64,000 nt of DNA, from assembly GCA_016271365.2 (NCBI GenBank), contig CM057449.1, forward strand, positions 1,565,396,501 through 1,565,460,500, read 5' to 3'. Position numbers and translations under genes: made by a program. Shown here one piece after another: positions 1 through 9,925 of the stretch (position 1 is the first letter of the stretch; the number at the start of each line of letters is the position of its first letter). The notes under the pieces were generated by a model. The model did no database searches and had not been told where the DNA came from. It saw only the letters and a program-made list of their open reading frames with translations. This DNA is from Neoceratodus forsteri. Lineage: Eukaryota > Chordata > Ceratodontiformes > Ceratodontidae.

Positions 1-347
1 CAAGACATTGCTGAAGTTCAGGTGAGGCCAACTGTGCTTCGAGCAGTTTTTCAGACCCTAGAAGCATGACTCAAACAATCATCCAAGTTTCAGGAGACTT
101 TCTACCCTAATGTTGCATTTCAGACTTCCGATGATGTCACCTACCTTGAAGGCAGCTTACCCCATGGCTCCAACTACCCTCTCTTCCATCAAAATATATT
201 CTTGACGTAGAAGCTTAATTTAGGTAATTTTCTCAGTGCCAGAGGTAACTGTAATGGGATTCTCTACAGAGAAACAAGAATGAAGTTCATTCAAAGACCA
301 TACCATGGAGATCAGTCCTGAAACACAGCAGCCCCAGAAATTTACCC
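1..347. other. Unassigned left edge
   Basis: I see no open frame or repeat signature that I can name here. The stretch lies upstream of an L1-type ORF1 remnant in the same orientation, so it may be decayed 5' sequence of that element. That is inference only. Confidence 0.3.
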
Positions 348-845
348 TTGCTAGCCTTCGATTGCAGGCTTGGCTCTGGTGCTGAAGAGGAGGACTCCGA
401 TTCAGGATACAACATATCCTTCAACAGAGCTAGCTCAGAGAAGATCCTATGCACGCTGCACGGGATCAGTAGCAATGCCAAAGACATCAAGCAGGGCTTT
501 AAAATGCTCGAGCAGCGAGCTACAGCAGCTGAGGAGGTGATGATGAGGAGTGAGATGCATAAGGCTTGCCTAGACCATGAGCTCCTGTACCTTTGTCAGC
601 AAGAGGGAGAACTTATAGAGAGAGCTGAGGATGCGGAGGCCAGATCTCCGAGGAGAAGACTGTGGCTGTTCGGTTTTGCTGAAGATGCTGAGAAACCTGA
701 TTTAAATTCATCTAGTGTGACTTGGTTTCAGCAAGAGCTTTCCCTCCCAGAGGTCTTTGGTACAGAAATCAAGAAGGCTTACAGGACCCTTGATCCTAAA
801 CTGAAACCAGGAGTCCTTCATGGTCCATTATTGTTAAAGGTTTAA
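348..845 (+). pseudogene. L1/Tx1-type LINE ORF1p-like remnant
   Basis: An open stretch of about 165 codons reads like the nucleic-acid chaperone ORF1p of an L1-clade LINE. The first half is charged and helix-prone. About residues 100-165 resemble the RRM-like domain: a run of arginines, a hydrophobic strand with a G-F turn, a segment ending in I-K-K-A-Y-R-T-L (compare the family's I-E-R-A-H-R pattern), and a final strand ending in L-L-L-K-V. The frame closes at 845 where the RRM should continue into the C-terminal domain, and no RT of this clade follows, so it is a fragment. The match is by pattern only; a chance or host coiled-coil frame is possible. The start is arbitrary because the true 5' end is not visible. 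Confidence 0.45.
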
Positions 846-1589
846 AATACCCAGCGAAAATGGCTGGCCCACCGGTGCAGCTGTAGAGTTCCCGCTTGTG
901 ATGCTGTCGACCCGGATTCAGAAATGAGCCAGTGTCATCAGTGGACCAGCCAGGAGAGGTGAGTGAAGTGTCCAAGTGGATGCTTTCCTCCTCAGGGAGG
1001 GAGGGTGTACAGCCGCTGGTGTACTACCACTACCTGAGTGACCACAGGTGGTGGTGCAGCCGGTGCCATCGGAGCAGGGTGGGAGGATGCCAGGTTCACT
1101 CCGGCACATGCACTTTTCTCCATGTGCACATGTGTGCTGTCCTGCAGGGTGGGAGAAAATCTGGAAATGCCCAACTGTGGCAAGAGGACATCTGGCCCAA
1201 ATCACAGGCCCCGCACCGCTGACCGTGGCATTCACTTACCATGTACCAACTGAGTCTCCATTGATGGAAGGGCCCCCTGGTGGTCCTGCCCAGGGGGCAA
1301 CTCAGGGTGCTATGGAGCCAAGTAAGTCCCGCAAGGCAGATGATGGGACTGGCCGTTGGGGTCAGGACCAGTGGGGGTTAGTTAGCTGTAGGAGGGATAA
1401 AGCACACTAATTCAAAAAGAAAAATGCCTTGTGAAAGAGTAACTGTTGAAAAAATCGTGGATGTGCATATCCATATAGTAATTATTGTGCAACACCAGGT
1501 TGTGCATTGGAGAAGGAGTAATGTGTGCTCCGGGACAGCCCAGGTTCCAGTTGCCTTGGTGGCCCAGCTAGTTAACGCTGGTTAACATT
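846..1589. other. GC-rich unassigned DNA
   Basis: This stretch is locally GC-rich, with several overlapping frames on both strands (918-1410) that lack domain character. It could hold decayed gag sequence of the DIRS element that follows, but I could not recognise gag motifs in it. Confidence 0.3.
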
Positions 1590-1599
1590 GCTTCTGGAG

Positions 1600-2885
1600 G
1601 AAATACAGACTTTGCTACAAAAGAGGGCCATATAACCTATGCCAATAGAACAAAGACGGCACACGTGGTTTTACTCTCAGTACTTCCTGGTCCCAAAGTG
1701 GACAGGAGACCTGCATCCTGTCCTGGATCTCTGAGAGCTGAACTTCTTCATAGAGTACAAGTTCAGAATGATCACCTTGCAAGGCCTTCTCCCACAGCTG
1801 CAGGCAGGGGCTTGTTTGTGTTCCCTCAATATGGAGGATGCTTACCTCCTATCACAATCCGGAAGCCTCACAGAAAATACTTGAGGTTCCTGTTTCATGT
1901 GGGACATTACTAATTCAGAGCATTGCCCATTGGCTTGTCTTGAGAGCCACGGGTCTTTACCAAATGCTTGGCAGTAGTGACAGCAGCCCTTCGCAGGAAA
2001 GGCCTTTATGTTTTACCCTACCTTGACGACTGGTTATTGAAAATCCACCCCAGAGATCAACTTTTGAGAACCTTAGGGCGAACCAAACAGCTGTTTGGTG
2101 ATGGGGGGGGGGGGGAGTGACTGTCAACATACTAAAATTGATGTTGACACTTTGCCAGTGACTGCAATAGGAGTAGTCTTGGAAATAGCCCAGGGCTCAG
2201 CTTTCCAGCCCCTGGACAGGGTCCACCATCTGGTGACCCAAGCACAGTTGGTGCATGACAGCCGGTATGTTTCAACCAGTACATTCCTGCACCTGCAGGG
2301 CCTCATGGCAACAACCACTGTGACAGTACCATTGGCCAGGCTGCACATGTGGGTTCCCCAGTGAACCTTATGAGTCCAGTGGGATCAGCTCACAGGTGAC
2401 ATAGAACTAATGGTTCTAGCCACGTCCCCTTTGCGCAAAGTGCTCAGGTGGTGGATAGAATGCAGCAACCTATTAAAGGGGGTTCCTTTCCTCATCCATT
2501 CCCCTGTCCAGATCCTCACAGCTGATGCCTTGGGGATGAACTGGGTTACACACTTGGGCTCATGTTAGACGCAGGATACGTGGACCCCAGTAGAATGCAC
2601 CTTGCACATAAATGTTCTAGAAATGTGAAGTGTTCTGTATGGGCTCCAGGCCTTCCAGAGCCACCTGTCCCTGGTCCCTCAGCTAGTACAGATGAACAAT
2701 TTCAGTGTGAAGCATTACATCAACAAGCAAGGGGGTACTCATTCCTACCCCTTATGCAGGGAAGCAGTGAGAGTTTGGTATTGGGTCTAGAGCATGGTCT
2801 AGAACTGCCCACAGAACATGTTCCAGGTGCCCAAAAACATCTTGGCAGACAGGCTAAGCAGGTCCCAGTTCAGGATGCCACAAAT
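1600..2885 (+). pseudogene. DIRS reverse transcriptase / RNase H remnant (copy 1)
   Basis: The reading frame is carried in pieces (1665-1913, 1838-2026, 2095-2364, 2562-2897). The RT polymerase box is visible as Y-L-D-D at about 2019-2030, followed by W-L-L. Upstream is the typical DIRS stretch in which the polypeptide copies template through a region ending in Y-L-R-F. Downstream, around 2680-2860, lies the RNase H tail with the pattern H-G-L-E-L and E-H-V-P-G. The same stretch in copy 2 reads H-G-L-K-L and V-H-V-P-G. A run of ten or more G at about 2103-2115 sits where the frame is lost. At least three frame breaks make it non-functional. Confidence 0.75.
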
Positions 2886-4031
2886 TGGAACTGCTGACCT
2901 CGGTAGTCAGAAACCTATTTGACGGGTGTGTCCTCCAGAGTTGGACCTTTTTGCATCCCCACACAATGCAAAACAGATGCTTTTCTGATCGCTTACTCCG
3001 GGGCCTGGAGTTTTCTGGCACTATGCATTGTCCCTCTCCTGGAAAGGGAGACTCCTATAAGCCTTCCCTCTAATTCAGAGTACTACTCAAGCCGCAAATG
3101 GATGTGGCAACTCTGATATTCATTGCTCCCTTATGGCCTCGACAGATCTAGTTCTCCTTACTGCAACAGCTAGTGGTGGAACCACCAATGCTTCTGCCCC
3201 TGTGAAAGGGTCTACTGTCACAGTAAAAGGAAACCCTGGTCCACCCGAACCTCAGATCTCTCCATCTACGTGCATGGCTCCTAAAGAAATAGTCATTACT
3301 CATCTCGGGGGTTCCCAAAAAGTGCCTACTGTTTTAGTGGCTGCCAGAAAGCCTTCCACCAGATCCACTTATTTTATGAAGTAGAAGCGATTTGTTTTAT
3401 CGGCTGCTTCCCAATACCTGGATCCGTTCACCTGTTCAGTCAGTCAGGTTCTAGAATATCTGCTGTCTCTATCAGATTCAGGCCTGCAGTATTCCTCCTA
3501 TCAAGGTGCACATGGCTACCATATCAGCTTTCCACCTGCCTATAGAGGGTCGTATGGCTGCACAGCTGGAGGTGGCCTGTACGTTTTTGAGAGGCTTTCT
3601 TCATCTGAAGCCTCCCATCCGTAATCCAGTCCCAGGTTGGGACCTGGCTTTCATCTTGGAAAAGCTTATTTTGGCTTATCAGTCAGCCACGACTTGTGGC
3701 CTATGCTTTCTTTCTTGGAAAGCGTTGCATTTATTTGCTATTACTTCTACTCAACGGATTTCAAAGATATAGGCTCTAATGTGTGAGCCTCCTTGTTTGA
3801 TTTTCCACAAAGACAGGGTGTCTTTGCATACCAATCCTAAGTTTCTACAAAAGGTGGTGTCTGAGTTTACTTTAAATCAAACCATCCACTTACCAGTTTA
3901 TTATCCTGAGCATGCCAATCCAGGGGAAGCATTGCTCCATACTCTAGGTGTACACAGAATGCTCAGGTACTAGATACACCACATAAAGGACTGCAGAAGG
4001 TCTGCACAGCTTTTTGTTTGCCTTTTTGTTT
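2886..4031 (+). pseudogene. DIRS tyrosine recombinase, N-terminal and central part (copy 1)
   Basis: The DIRS YR region starts after the RNase H. The segment at 3506-3772 has the family pattern of a helix beginning H-M-A-T-I-S-A, then F-L-R-G, then L-K-P-P-I-R, a tryptophan, and I-L-E-K-L. The matching copy 2 segment lies at 19,543-19,782. The segment 3779-3973 continues the core with F-H-K-D and F-T-L-N-Q-T-I-H. After about 4031 the sequence becomes CR1, and the recombinase resumes at 6947. The protein acts in nuclear integration of a circular DNA intermediate in intact family members. Confidence 0.75.
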
Positions 4032-4202
4032 TTGTTTCCTGGGAGTGGGTCCCAGGGTGCTAGCCTGGGTAAAAAATTGGCTGGACAACAGGACACAAAG
4101 GGTAATAGTAAATGGAGTCCACTCCGAAGAAATGGAGGTTACTAGCGGGGCACCGCAAGGTTCAGTACTGGGACCAGTCCTCTTTAACGTCTTTATAGGT
4201 GA

Positions 4203-4298
4203 CATTTTTTTAATTTTTTTTTATTTTATTTTATTTATCAAAGTCTAGGAATTACAACCCTTCGAGCCAGGGATTTATTTACAAAGGCTCCACGTCAT
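4203..4298 (-). mobile_element. L2-like LINE 3'-end fragment
   Basis: This is a T-rich block followed by a short tail that, read on the minus strand, ends in TAAA-rich sequence. It matches the 3' end seen on the plus strand at 61,130-61,230 (shared words around GACGTGG, CCTTTGTAAA, GCTC, TTGTAAT). The CR1 words TGACATT on the left and ACATTGCGG on the right suggest a short duplication of ACATT. It is a 3' end only and has no coding content. Confidence 0.6.
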
Positions 4299-4334
4299 AC
4301 ATTGCGGAGGGACTAGAAGGAAAAGTATGCCTCT

Positions 4335-5112
4335 TTGCAGACAACACAAAGATCTGCAACAGGGTTAATACACAAGGGGGGCATGGAAAGGATGAGAAGG
4401 GACTTGGCAAGGTTGGAGGAATGGTCGAAAGTATGGCAGCTTAGATTCAGTGCAAAGAAGTGCAAAGTAATGCACCTGGGAAACAATAACCCAGGGAAAG
4501 AGTACACAATGGGGAGGAGGTACTAATAACAACAAAAATGGAAAAAGACCTGGGGGTAGACATATCAGACGACTTAAAGGTAGGCAAGCAATGTGAGAAG
4601 GCAGTAAGGAGGGCTGGGGGGTTACTGGCATGCATAGGGAGAGGTATCACCAGTAGAAAACAGGAAGTTGTTATCCCTCTGAACAGACTGTTGGTGAGAC
4701 CCCATCTGGAGTACTGCATGCAGTTCTGGAGACCTCATCTCCGCAAGGACATAGACTCGATGGAGGTAGTCCAGAGGAGGGCAACTAAAATGGTGCAGGG
4801 TCTGCACCAGAAGCCATATGAGGAGAGACTAAAAGAACTTAATATGTATACTCTCGAGGAAAGGAGGGAGAGGAGGCATGATAGAAACTTTCAAGTACCT
4901 CAAGGGAATCAACAAAGTCCAAGAGGGTAGCACCTTTCAGAAAAGAGGTGTACAAGAACAAAGGGGCATAATTTGAAGATAGAGGGGGGATGGCTCAGGG
5001 GCAACGTGAGGAAGTATTTTTTCACTGAGAGGCTGGCGGATGCATTGAACGGCCTTCCTGAGGAGGCTGTGGGGTCAAAAAACAGTGCGGGAATTCAAAA
5101 ACGCATGGGACA
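4335..5112 (+). pseudogene. CR1 reverse transcriptase C-terminal remnant (copy A)
   Basis: This is the end of the RT palm and the thumb-like C-terminal region of a CR1 ORF2. Recognisable words are W-S-K-V-W-Q-L-R-F, A-K-K-C-K-V-M-H-L-G and E-K-D-L-G-V. They are followed by the conserved P-L-N-R-L-L-V-R-P-H-L-E-Y block and the L-E-E-R-R-E-R block. The first part runs 4335-4526 and continues in another frame at 4538-4930, so at least one frameshift is present. The remainder after 4930 keeps the CR1 phrase for the F-F-T-E-R domain in a third frame. Confidence 0.8.
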
Positions 5113-6799
5113 CAGGGCTAGAAATAATGGTCAGGCTGCTACGTTTCCATCGGACATGAGAGCCTGGCACTTTACATTTCCGGGGTCACTGTCATATTTC
5201 TACATTTAAAAGTGTTTTACATGCTATTGAGCCAAACCCATATGTCAGCAAAACGGTACCTAACATATATGATTTATAACTGAAATAATGTGAAATAAAA
5301 TGTGTTTAAACACCACTTTTGTGTGTCCTTATTTATTGGAATCTCGGATTTTACACCTACAGGCTGGTGTTGTCTGGGTGAGCGGCACTGACATGAGGCC
5401 GAGTATAGTAATAGTGCATTACCATGACAAAAGCATCCTTGCTATACAGGCCACCACCATGTCTCAGACAGAGACAAATACCAACAAAACCCGAATGATC
5501 ATCGATCTGCTGTTCATGTTACAGGCCTGCACTAGTCTCCATGTCATATTGCTGCTGCACCTTAAATCACACACTTCCACATTGTTGTTTTATACCTCCA
5601 GAATGGGAATAGGAAAGGGTGTTCTTACACAACAAAGAACATCACTGACAGACCTCATTGTGCAGTGATGGGATTGCAGTTCAGGCCCCAGTTCAGGCTG
5701 GCTCTGTTAATTAGTCTCAGACTCACTCAGTCATTCAAAACTGCAAAACTACTAAGACTTAAAGCTTGATCAATGAGTGTAGCACTGACTTACTTGAATG
5801 TTGGGACATGACTGCTTAGTATGCTGCCACTCCACTGCAGTATCTGCTGCAACTGCCTCTAATCTCTTCTTGCTTTGACTGCTGGCTCAGGCTGCTTGCC
5901 GAGGGTGAGCTGGAGTTGTTTCCTCCACGACCCCAGGCACAGGCTCCTCGAGATGACACAGTCCGGCACTGACCCGTCTGCACCACACCAACTACCACTG
6001 TCCTCCCGACCAGACAACATGACTCCTCAGTCCCCGGCCCTCCCCAGCCCCAGCATGCCCCCACAGCCAGAGCCAGCTCTGGAGGACTGTCTCCACTCTG
6101 ACTCTGGAGTCTGGCCCTGCCTGGCCTGGCAGCTGGCTGCCTGCCGCCCTGGTGTGGCCTTGCTTGCCAGCGGCCCAACCGTCTCTCGTCACCTGTGACC
6201 TCATGGGAGCTGTGGCGGTGTCTCTCCTACTGGTTGGGACAGGCTGGCTTGTCACACTCCTCTCCCGCTCTATTATCCACTGCTCAATCAGCACCATAAA
6301 GGAGCAGTCACTCAGTCCAAAAGCCAACTACTACCTCCCATCCCATCAGCACGGCCACAACTTCAGAGCGCTCACTAACTAAGCCAACGATGCAGGGCAG
6401 GTGGATAGCACTTCTCTCCCACTCTCCTTGAGTCCGTGAGGACGTAAACTCCAGCTCCACAGCAACTGGGATGCTGCGCATGCACAGAACCACCACCTCC
6501 GCTCCTGACAGCCACCCACAGTGCACAGCCAAATAGTCGGTGTCAGGCTAGAGACCACAGAGGTTTTTTTGTCAGATGTGGGCACCAGTAAATACGGGAC
6601 AATACACGTCCCGTATGAATTTAGAATGGGACACGGGACGATCATGCGAAACCGGCTCAGTACTGCCACTGCTACCAAGTGGCCAAGCCAGCATACTGCA
6701 GCATGCATTTCCATATAGAAATGCTGGCATTAAAAATACATTTTCAGGGCTAGAAATGCCTTTCCACGGAAATCCGGAAAGGCTATATTTCGAGCCCTG
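5113..6799. mobile_element. hAT-like DNA element, non-autonomous, 1.69 kb
   Basis: It interrupts the CR1 tail. The left end begins CAGGGCTAGAAATA and the right end is the inverted CAGGGCTCGAAATA, a hAT-like terminal pattern. CR1 resumes directly after the right end, and GGACA appears on both sides, as expected of a slightly eroded target duplication. hAT elements normally make 8-bp duplications. The last 55 bp (6745-6799) form a hairpin that has the terminal motif at both of its ends. I found no convincing transposase; frames at 5300-5668 and 5816-6327 have no recognisable domain. Strand is not assignable. Confidence 0.7.
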
Positions 6800-6900
6800 G
6801 GACATACATAAGGCAATTCTAATGGGGGGTAGGAGGAAGTAGGCTGTTGGTTAACTAGGATCTGCAGCTTATCCAATAGGTAGGGAAATGGTAAGACTGA

Positions 6901-7200
6901 GTGGGCCAAGCGGTCCTTATCTGCTGTCAAAGTCTATGTTTCTATGCCCCTATGAAAGAGGACACCTGCATTTCCAAACAGAGGTCCAGAAGGCTAGCCA
7001 ACAGTATTTCTTTTTGTCACAGGAAGTACGGTAAGGAACTTCCTGGGGTGGTTCATGGTCATTCCATAAGAGGCATGGCCACCTCTGTTGCTTGTTTTAA
7101 AAACTTTTCTGCTGCAGACATCTGTGCAGCTGCCACCTAGAGTACTGTCCACACCTTCACTAAACACTATAGTCTGGACATTGTGTCTCATAGAATGGCA
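6901..7200 (+). pseudogene. DIRS tyrosine recombinase, catalytic C-terminal part (copy 1)
   Basis: The recombinase resumes after the CR1 insertion. It retains the catalytic pattern of the family: H at 7060 and R at 7069 (H-S-I-R), a Trp-type position at 7138 changed to the stop TAG, and the probable nucleophile Y at 7168-7170 in H-Y-S-L-D. In an intact enzyme this region carries the strand-cleaving tyrosine and part of the Arg/His transition-state site. Together with 2886-4031 it shows one recombinase gene split by a LINE. Copy 2 lacks this part entirely. Confidence 0.8.
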
Positions 7201-7289
7201 GGCTTTGGCCTAGCTGTGCTACAAGGCCTACTTTCTTAAGCCAGTAGGCTCAAACTACCCAGTCTACTCTCTGCCAATACTGCTTGGCA

Positions 7290-7740
7290 GACGTTCCATA
7301 GGTGTGGCCTAATGGAAGAGATATCTTCAAAGAAGATAGAACAGTAATGTACTTACCATGACAGTAGATCTTCGAGATAATTTCTTTCATCAGTCTAAAC
7401 GGGCCCTCCCTCCTTCCCCCCTTATGGATCGGAGACTCCAGCTTTTGCTACTCCTGTCTCCATTCTGGTTTACCTATAACCCTCTGCTTTGCCTGGGTTC
7501 TCCCCATGTTCCCTACAGAGAGGTCCTCCAAGTGTGATCTGCAGCAGGGAACTGAGGAGAGGAGGGGCTGCACACATCTGTATGAGAGCCGACATCTGAT
7601 GTCGTGGAAGGTCCCTGGATGACTGCTTGCAAAAGCTTCTGTGTGGTCCAGTGCCTGGCGGCTTATAGGTCCATAGGTGTGGCCTGATGAGCGATTCTCT
7701 CGAAGATCTACTGTTATGGTAAGTACTGAACCGTTCTTTG
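7290..7740. repeat. DIRS 3' terminal region with inverted pair
   Basis: The phrase CCATAGGTGTGGCCTRATG occurs twice (about 7298-7317 and 7671-7690). Near each copy lies one arm of an inverted repeat: GTACTTACCATGACAGTAGA at about 7352-7371 and its complement (TCTACTGTTATGGTAAGTAC) at about 7707-7726, each next to a TCGA-containing word. DIRS elements have inverted and split terminal repeats plus an internal complementary region rather than LTRs, and this arrangement fits that. It directly follows the recombinase. Confidence 0.7.
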
Positions 7741-8389
7741 TGACATAGCCACAGGGGGATCCCCATCCCCCCAACAACTAAGTCAGCCATCTGTGGATAG
7801 CTGTTAGGTGTGTGGTTGAAACAGTGATCCTGTTTGCACTCTATTTTGCGACTCCGCAGCTAGTGACTGCACATCAGGCCCTTTTTGTTGGTCATTTAAA
7901 TCCTTTTTTTTTTTTTGCTTCTTTTTTCCTGCCTGTGGCCACCAGAGCATCTGCCCGGTCACAGACCCTTGCGCTTCCACTTCCACATTGGCCTCTGGGT
8001 CCCCCTCCGACACCCCTGGCTTACCCACCAGGGTGGGTTTGCAGCACCCGGCCTATGCTGCAATCGTGGGTCTGGATCGGGGATCTGGCCTGGAAGCTAA
8101 TCCAAGCCAAGGGTAGGCTTTATTCATGGCGGCCGCAAGCTTGATTTTAGATTACTCCAGGGCGGGGACATGCAATGATGTCCTGCATCCACCCCACCCC
8201 TCTTAGATTTGGTGCTGGCACTTGCGATTTCCCCCCGGCCTCCGCCTCCGCCAGGAGTCATATGCATGCCGGACACTTGCCCGACCCTCCCCCTGGAGAA
8301 GGAGAGCAGCCCTGAGGGCGCCCTTGGTTACTTGGTTAGATGGACAGAAGAAGGCCATAGCCCATCGAGATTGTCCTCCACATGTGTGG
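7741..8389. other. Unassigned DNA after DIRS copy 1
   Basis: There is a T run at 7904-7917 and a GC-rich stretch at 8200-8300. I see no domain in the frames at 7812-8144 and 8203-8421. Confidence 0.3.
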
Positions 8390-9925
8390 ATCATTGTATA
8401 TGAGACTATTTTAATAACCATTTATCTAGTTTATTTTTGAAAATCATAACAGTAGGTGAATCAACAATATCCTGTGGTAGTGTGTTTCACCAGGGGGAGG
8501 TCATGTCAGACCAATCTCATTGAATTTTTTGACTGGGTGACTAGGGAGGTGGATCAGGGGAGGGCAGTGGACATGGCCTATCTGGACTTCAGCAAGGCCT
8601 TGACACTGTGCCACATAGAAGACTATTACACAAACTGGGGAATATGGGTGTGGGCAGGACAGTAGTGTGGTGGTAGGTAACTGGCTGGGTGGCAGGACAC
8701 AGAGGTGGTGGTAAATGGCTGTCACTCCACAGAGGAAGAGTGACCAGTGGGGTACCACAGGATCAGTGCTGGACCGGTCCTATTCAACATCTTCATCAGT
8801 GACATTGCGCAGGATCTAGAAGGCAGAATTTCACTGTTCGCTGATGACACAAAGCTCTGTAACAGAGTAGACACACCAGAAGGTGTAGACAGAATGAGAA
8901 GGACCTGCAGAAACTTGAAGAATGGTCAAGGGTTTGGCAGTTGAAATTCAATGCAAAGAAGTGCAAGATAATGCATATGGGGCACAAAACCCTGGCACAA
9001 TATATCAGTTGGGGGTGAGGATATAGCATGCACCAAGCAGGAAAGGATCTTGGGGTTGTCATCTCTGATGACCTCAAGTGAAACAGTGTGACAAGGCATC
9101 AGGTAAAGCAAATAGGATGCTGGGATGTATAGGCACGGGCATCACCAGCAGGAAAGAGATCATAATTCCGCTATACAAGACACTAGTGAGGCTCCACCTG
9201 AGTTACAGTGTACAGTTCTGAGACCATACCTACGTAAGGGACATAGACAGGGTAGAGAAGGTTCAGAGGAGGGCAACAAAGATGGTGCATGGATTGCATC
9301 ACAAGTCCTATGAAGACAGGTTGAAGGAACTGAACATGTACTCCTGGAGGAGAGGAGGAGAGAGGGATATAATAGAGACATACAAGTATCTTACAGGGAG
9401 AAACAGAGTGCAGGAAAACACTATTTTAAGCTAAAAAGATGTTCCAGGACTAGAGGGCATGGGATGAAGTTGGAGGAGGATGATTCAGAGGAAACATGAG
9501 AAAGAATTTCTCCACAGAACGGGTGGTGGACAAGTGGAACACCCTGCCAGAGGAAGTGGTGGGGGCTGAAACAATCATGGGATTTAAGAATGCATGGGAT
9601 AGACATAAAGGAATTCTAGAGGTCATGGGTAAGGGGAAACAGACTTCTAGGAAAACAAACTGAACTTACAAGCTCAAATGGGCAGACTGGGTGGGCCATA
9701 GGCCCTTATCTGCTGACACTGTCTATGTATCTATGTATAGGAGTTCTAATAGTAAAGAAGGTTTGTTTTTTATTCGTATTAGACTTTTTAATATCCAGTT
9801 GTTTATTATGTAACCTAGCTACAATTTTTCTGTTGGATAATGTTATACCACATTGTTTCATTAGAACGGGTGATTTCATGATTTTAAATAGCTGTGAAAG
9901 ATCACCTCTAGTTCTTCTCTGTTGG
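8390..9925 (-). mobile_element. Old CR1 LINE 3' end, split by CR1 copy B
   Basis: On the minus strand, 9925-9740 reads as the CR1 C-terminal domain (R-T-R-G-D-L, then S-N-T-N, then F-F-T). The continuation N-T-L-P-Q-D-I-V and F-K-N-K-L-D-K-W-L is found at 8484-8395, on the other side of CR1 copy B. The two pieces form one reading, so this element was present before copy B landed in it. It is 5'-truncated at about 9925. Confidence 0.75.
8485..9739 (+). mobile_element. CR1-type LINE copy B
   Basis: This CR1 is 5'-truncated in the RT fingers. It starts with the F-T-R-G-R-S-C-Q-T-N-L block and continues through V-D-M-A-Y-L-D-F-S-K-A and L-F-A-D-D-T-K-L-C-N-R-V (8837-8877). The C-terminal region follows to the 3' end at about 9735 with TCTATGTA repeats. 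It is closely related to the copy at 47.97-50.23 kb: the two can be aligned by eye over almost the whole length with few differences, mostly single-base gains or losses that break the frame here. No ORF longer than about 70 codons survives. Confidence 0.85.

Larger units (their letters stand above)
4032..6946 (+). mobile_element. CR1-type LINE (copy A) inserted in DIRS copy 1
   Basis: This is a 5'-truncated CR1 LINE starting inside the RT domain. It carries G-A-P-Q-G-S-V-L-G (about 4153-4180), a damaged catalytic box with A-D-N-T in place of A-D-D-T (about 4336), and the C-terminal region (4538-5100). The tail at 6800-6946 ends in the CR1-style phrase and TCTATG repeats. A 95-bp L2-like 3' end (4203-4298) and a 1.69-kb hAT-like element (5113-6799) interrupt it. 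Its own insertion breaks the DIRS recombinase reading frame. It is therefore younger than DIRS copy 1 and older than the hAT-like element. Confidence 0.85.
1590..7740 (+). mobile_element. DIRS-type retrotransposon, copy 1 (5'-truncated, interrupted)
   Basis: This is a decayed tyrosine-recombinase retrotransposon. In order it shows a DIRS reverse transcriptase (about 1600-2350), RNase H (about 2500-2880), a tyrosine recombinase (about 2890-4030, resuming at 6947-7200) and terminal repeats with an inverted pair at about 7345-7375 and 7700-7732. A CR1 LINE inserted within the recombinase splits the element between about 4031 and 6947. Gag was not found, so the 5' end appears lost. Stops and frameshifts are frequent and no product is expected. 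Copy 2 at 14.4-19.8 kb is a paralogue with the same domain order, which helps confirm the assignment. Confidence 0.8.

Noticed and set aside
932..1410. Overlapping frames on both strands resembling a gene
   Set aside because: No motif recognised; frames overlap on both strands in GC-rich DNA.
2095..2120. G run considered as a G-quadruplex or regulatory site
   Set aside because: A single homopolymer inside a decayed RT frame; more likely slippage damage.
5816..6327. Frames in the hAT-like element considered as transposase
   Set aside because: No hAT dimerisation block or BED zinc finger was seen; composition is low-complexity.
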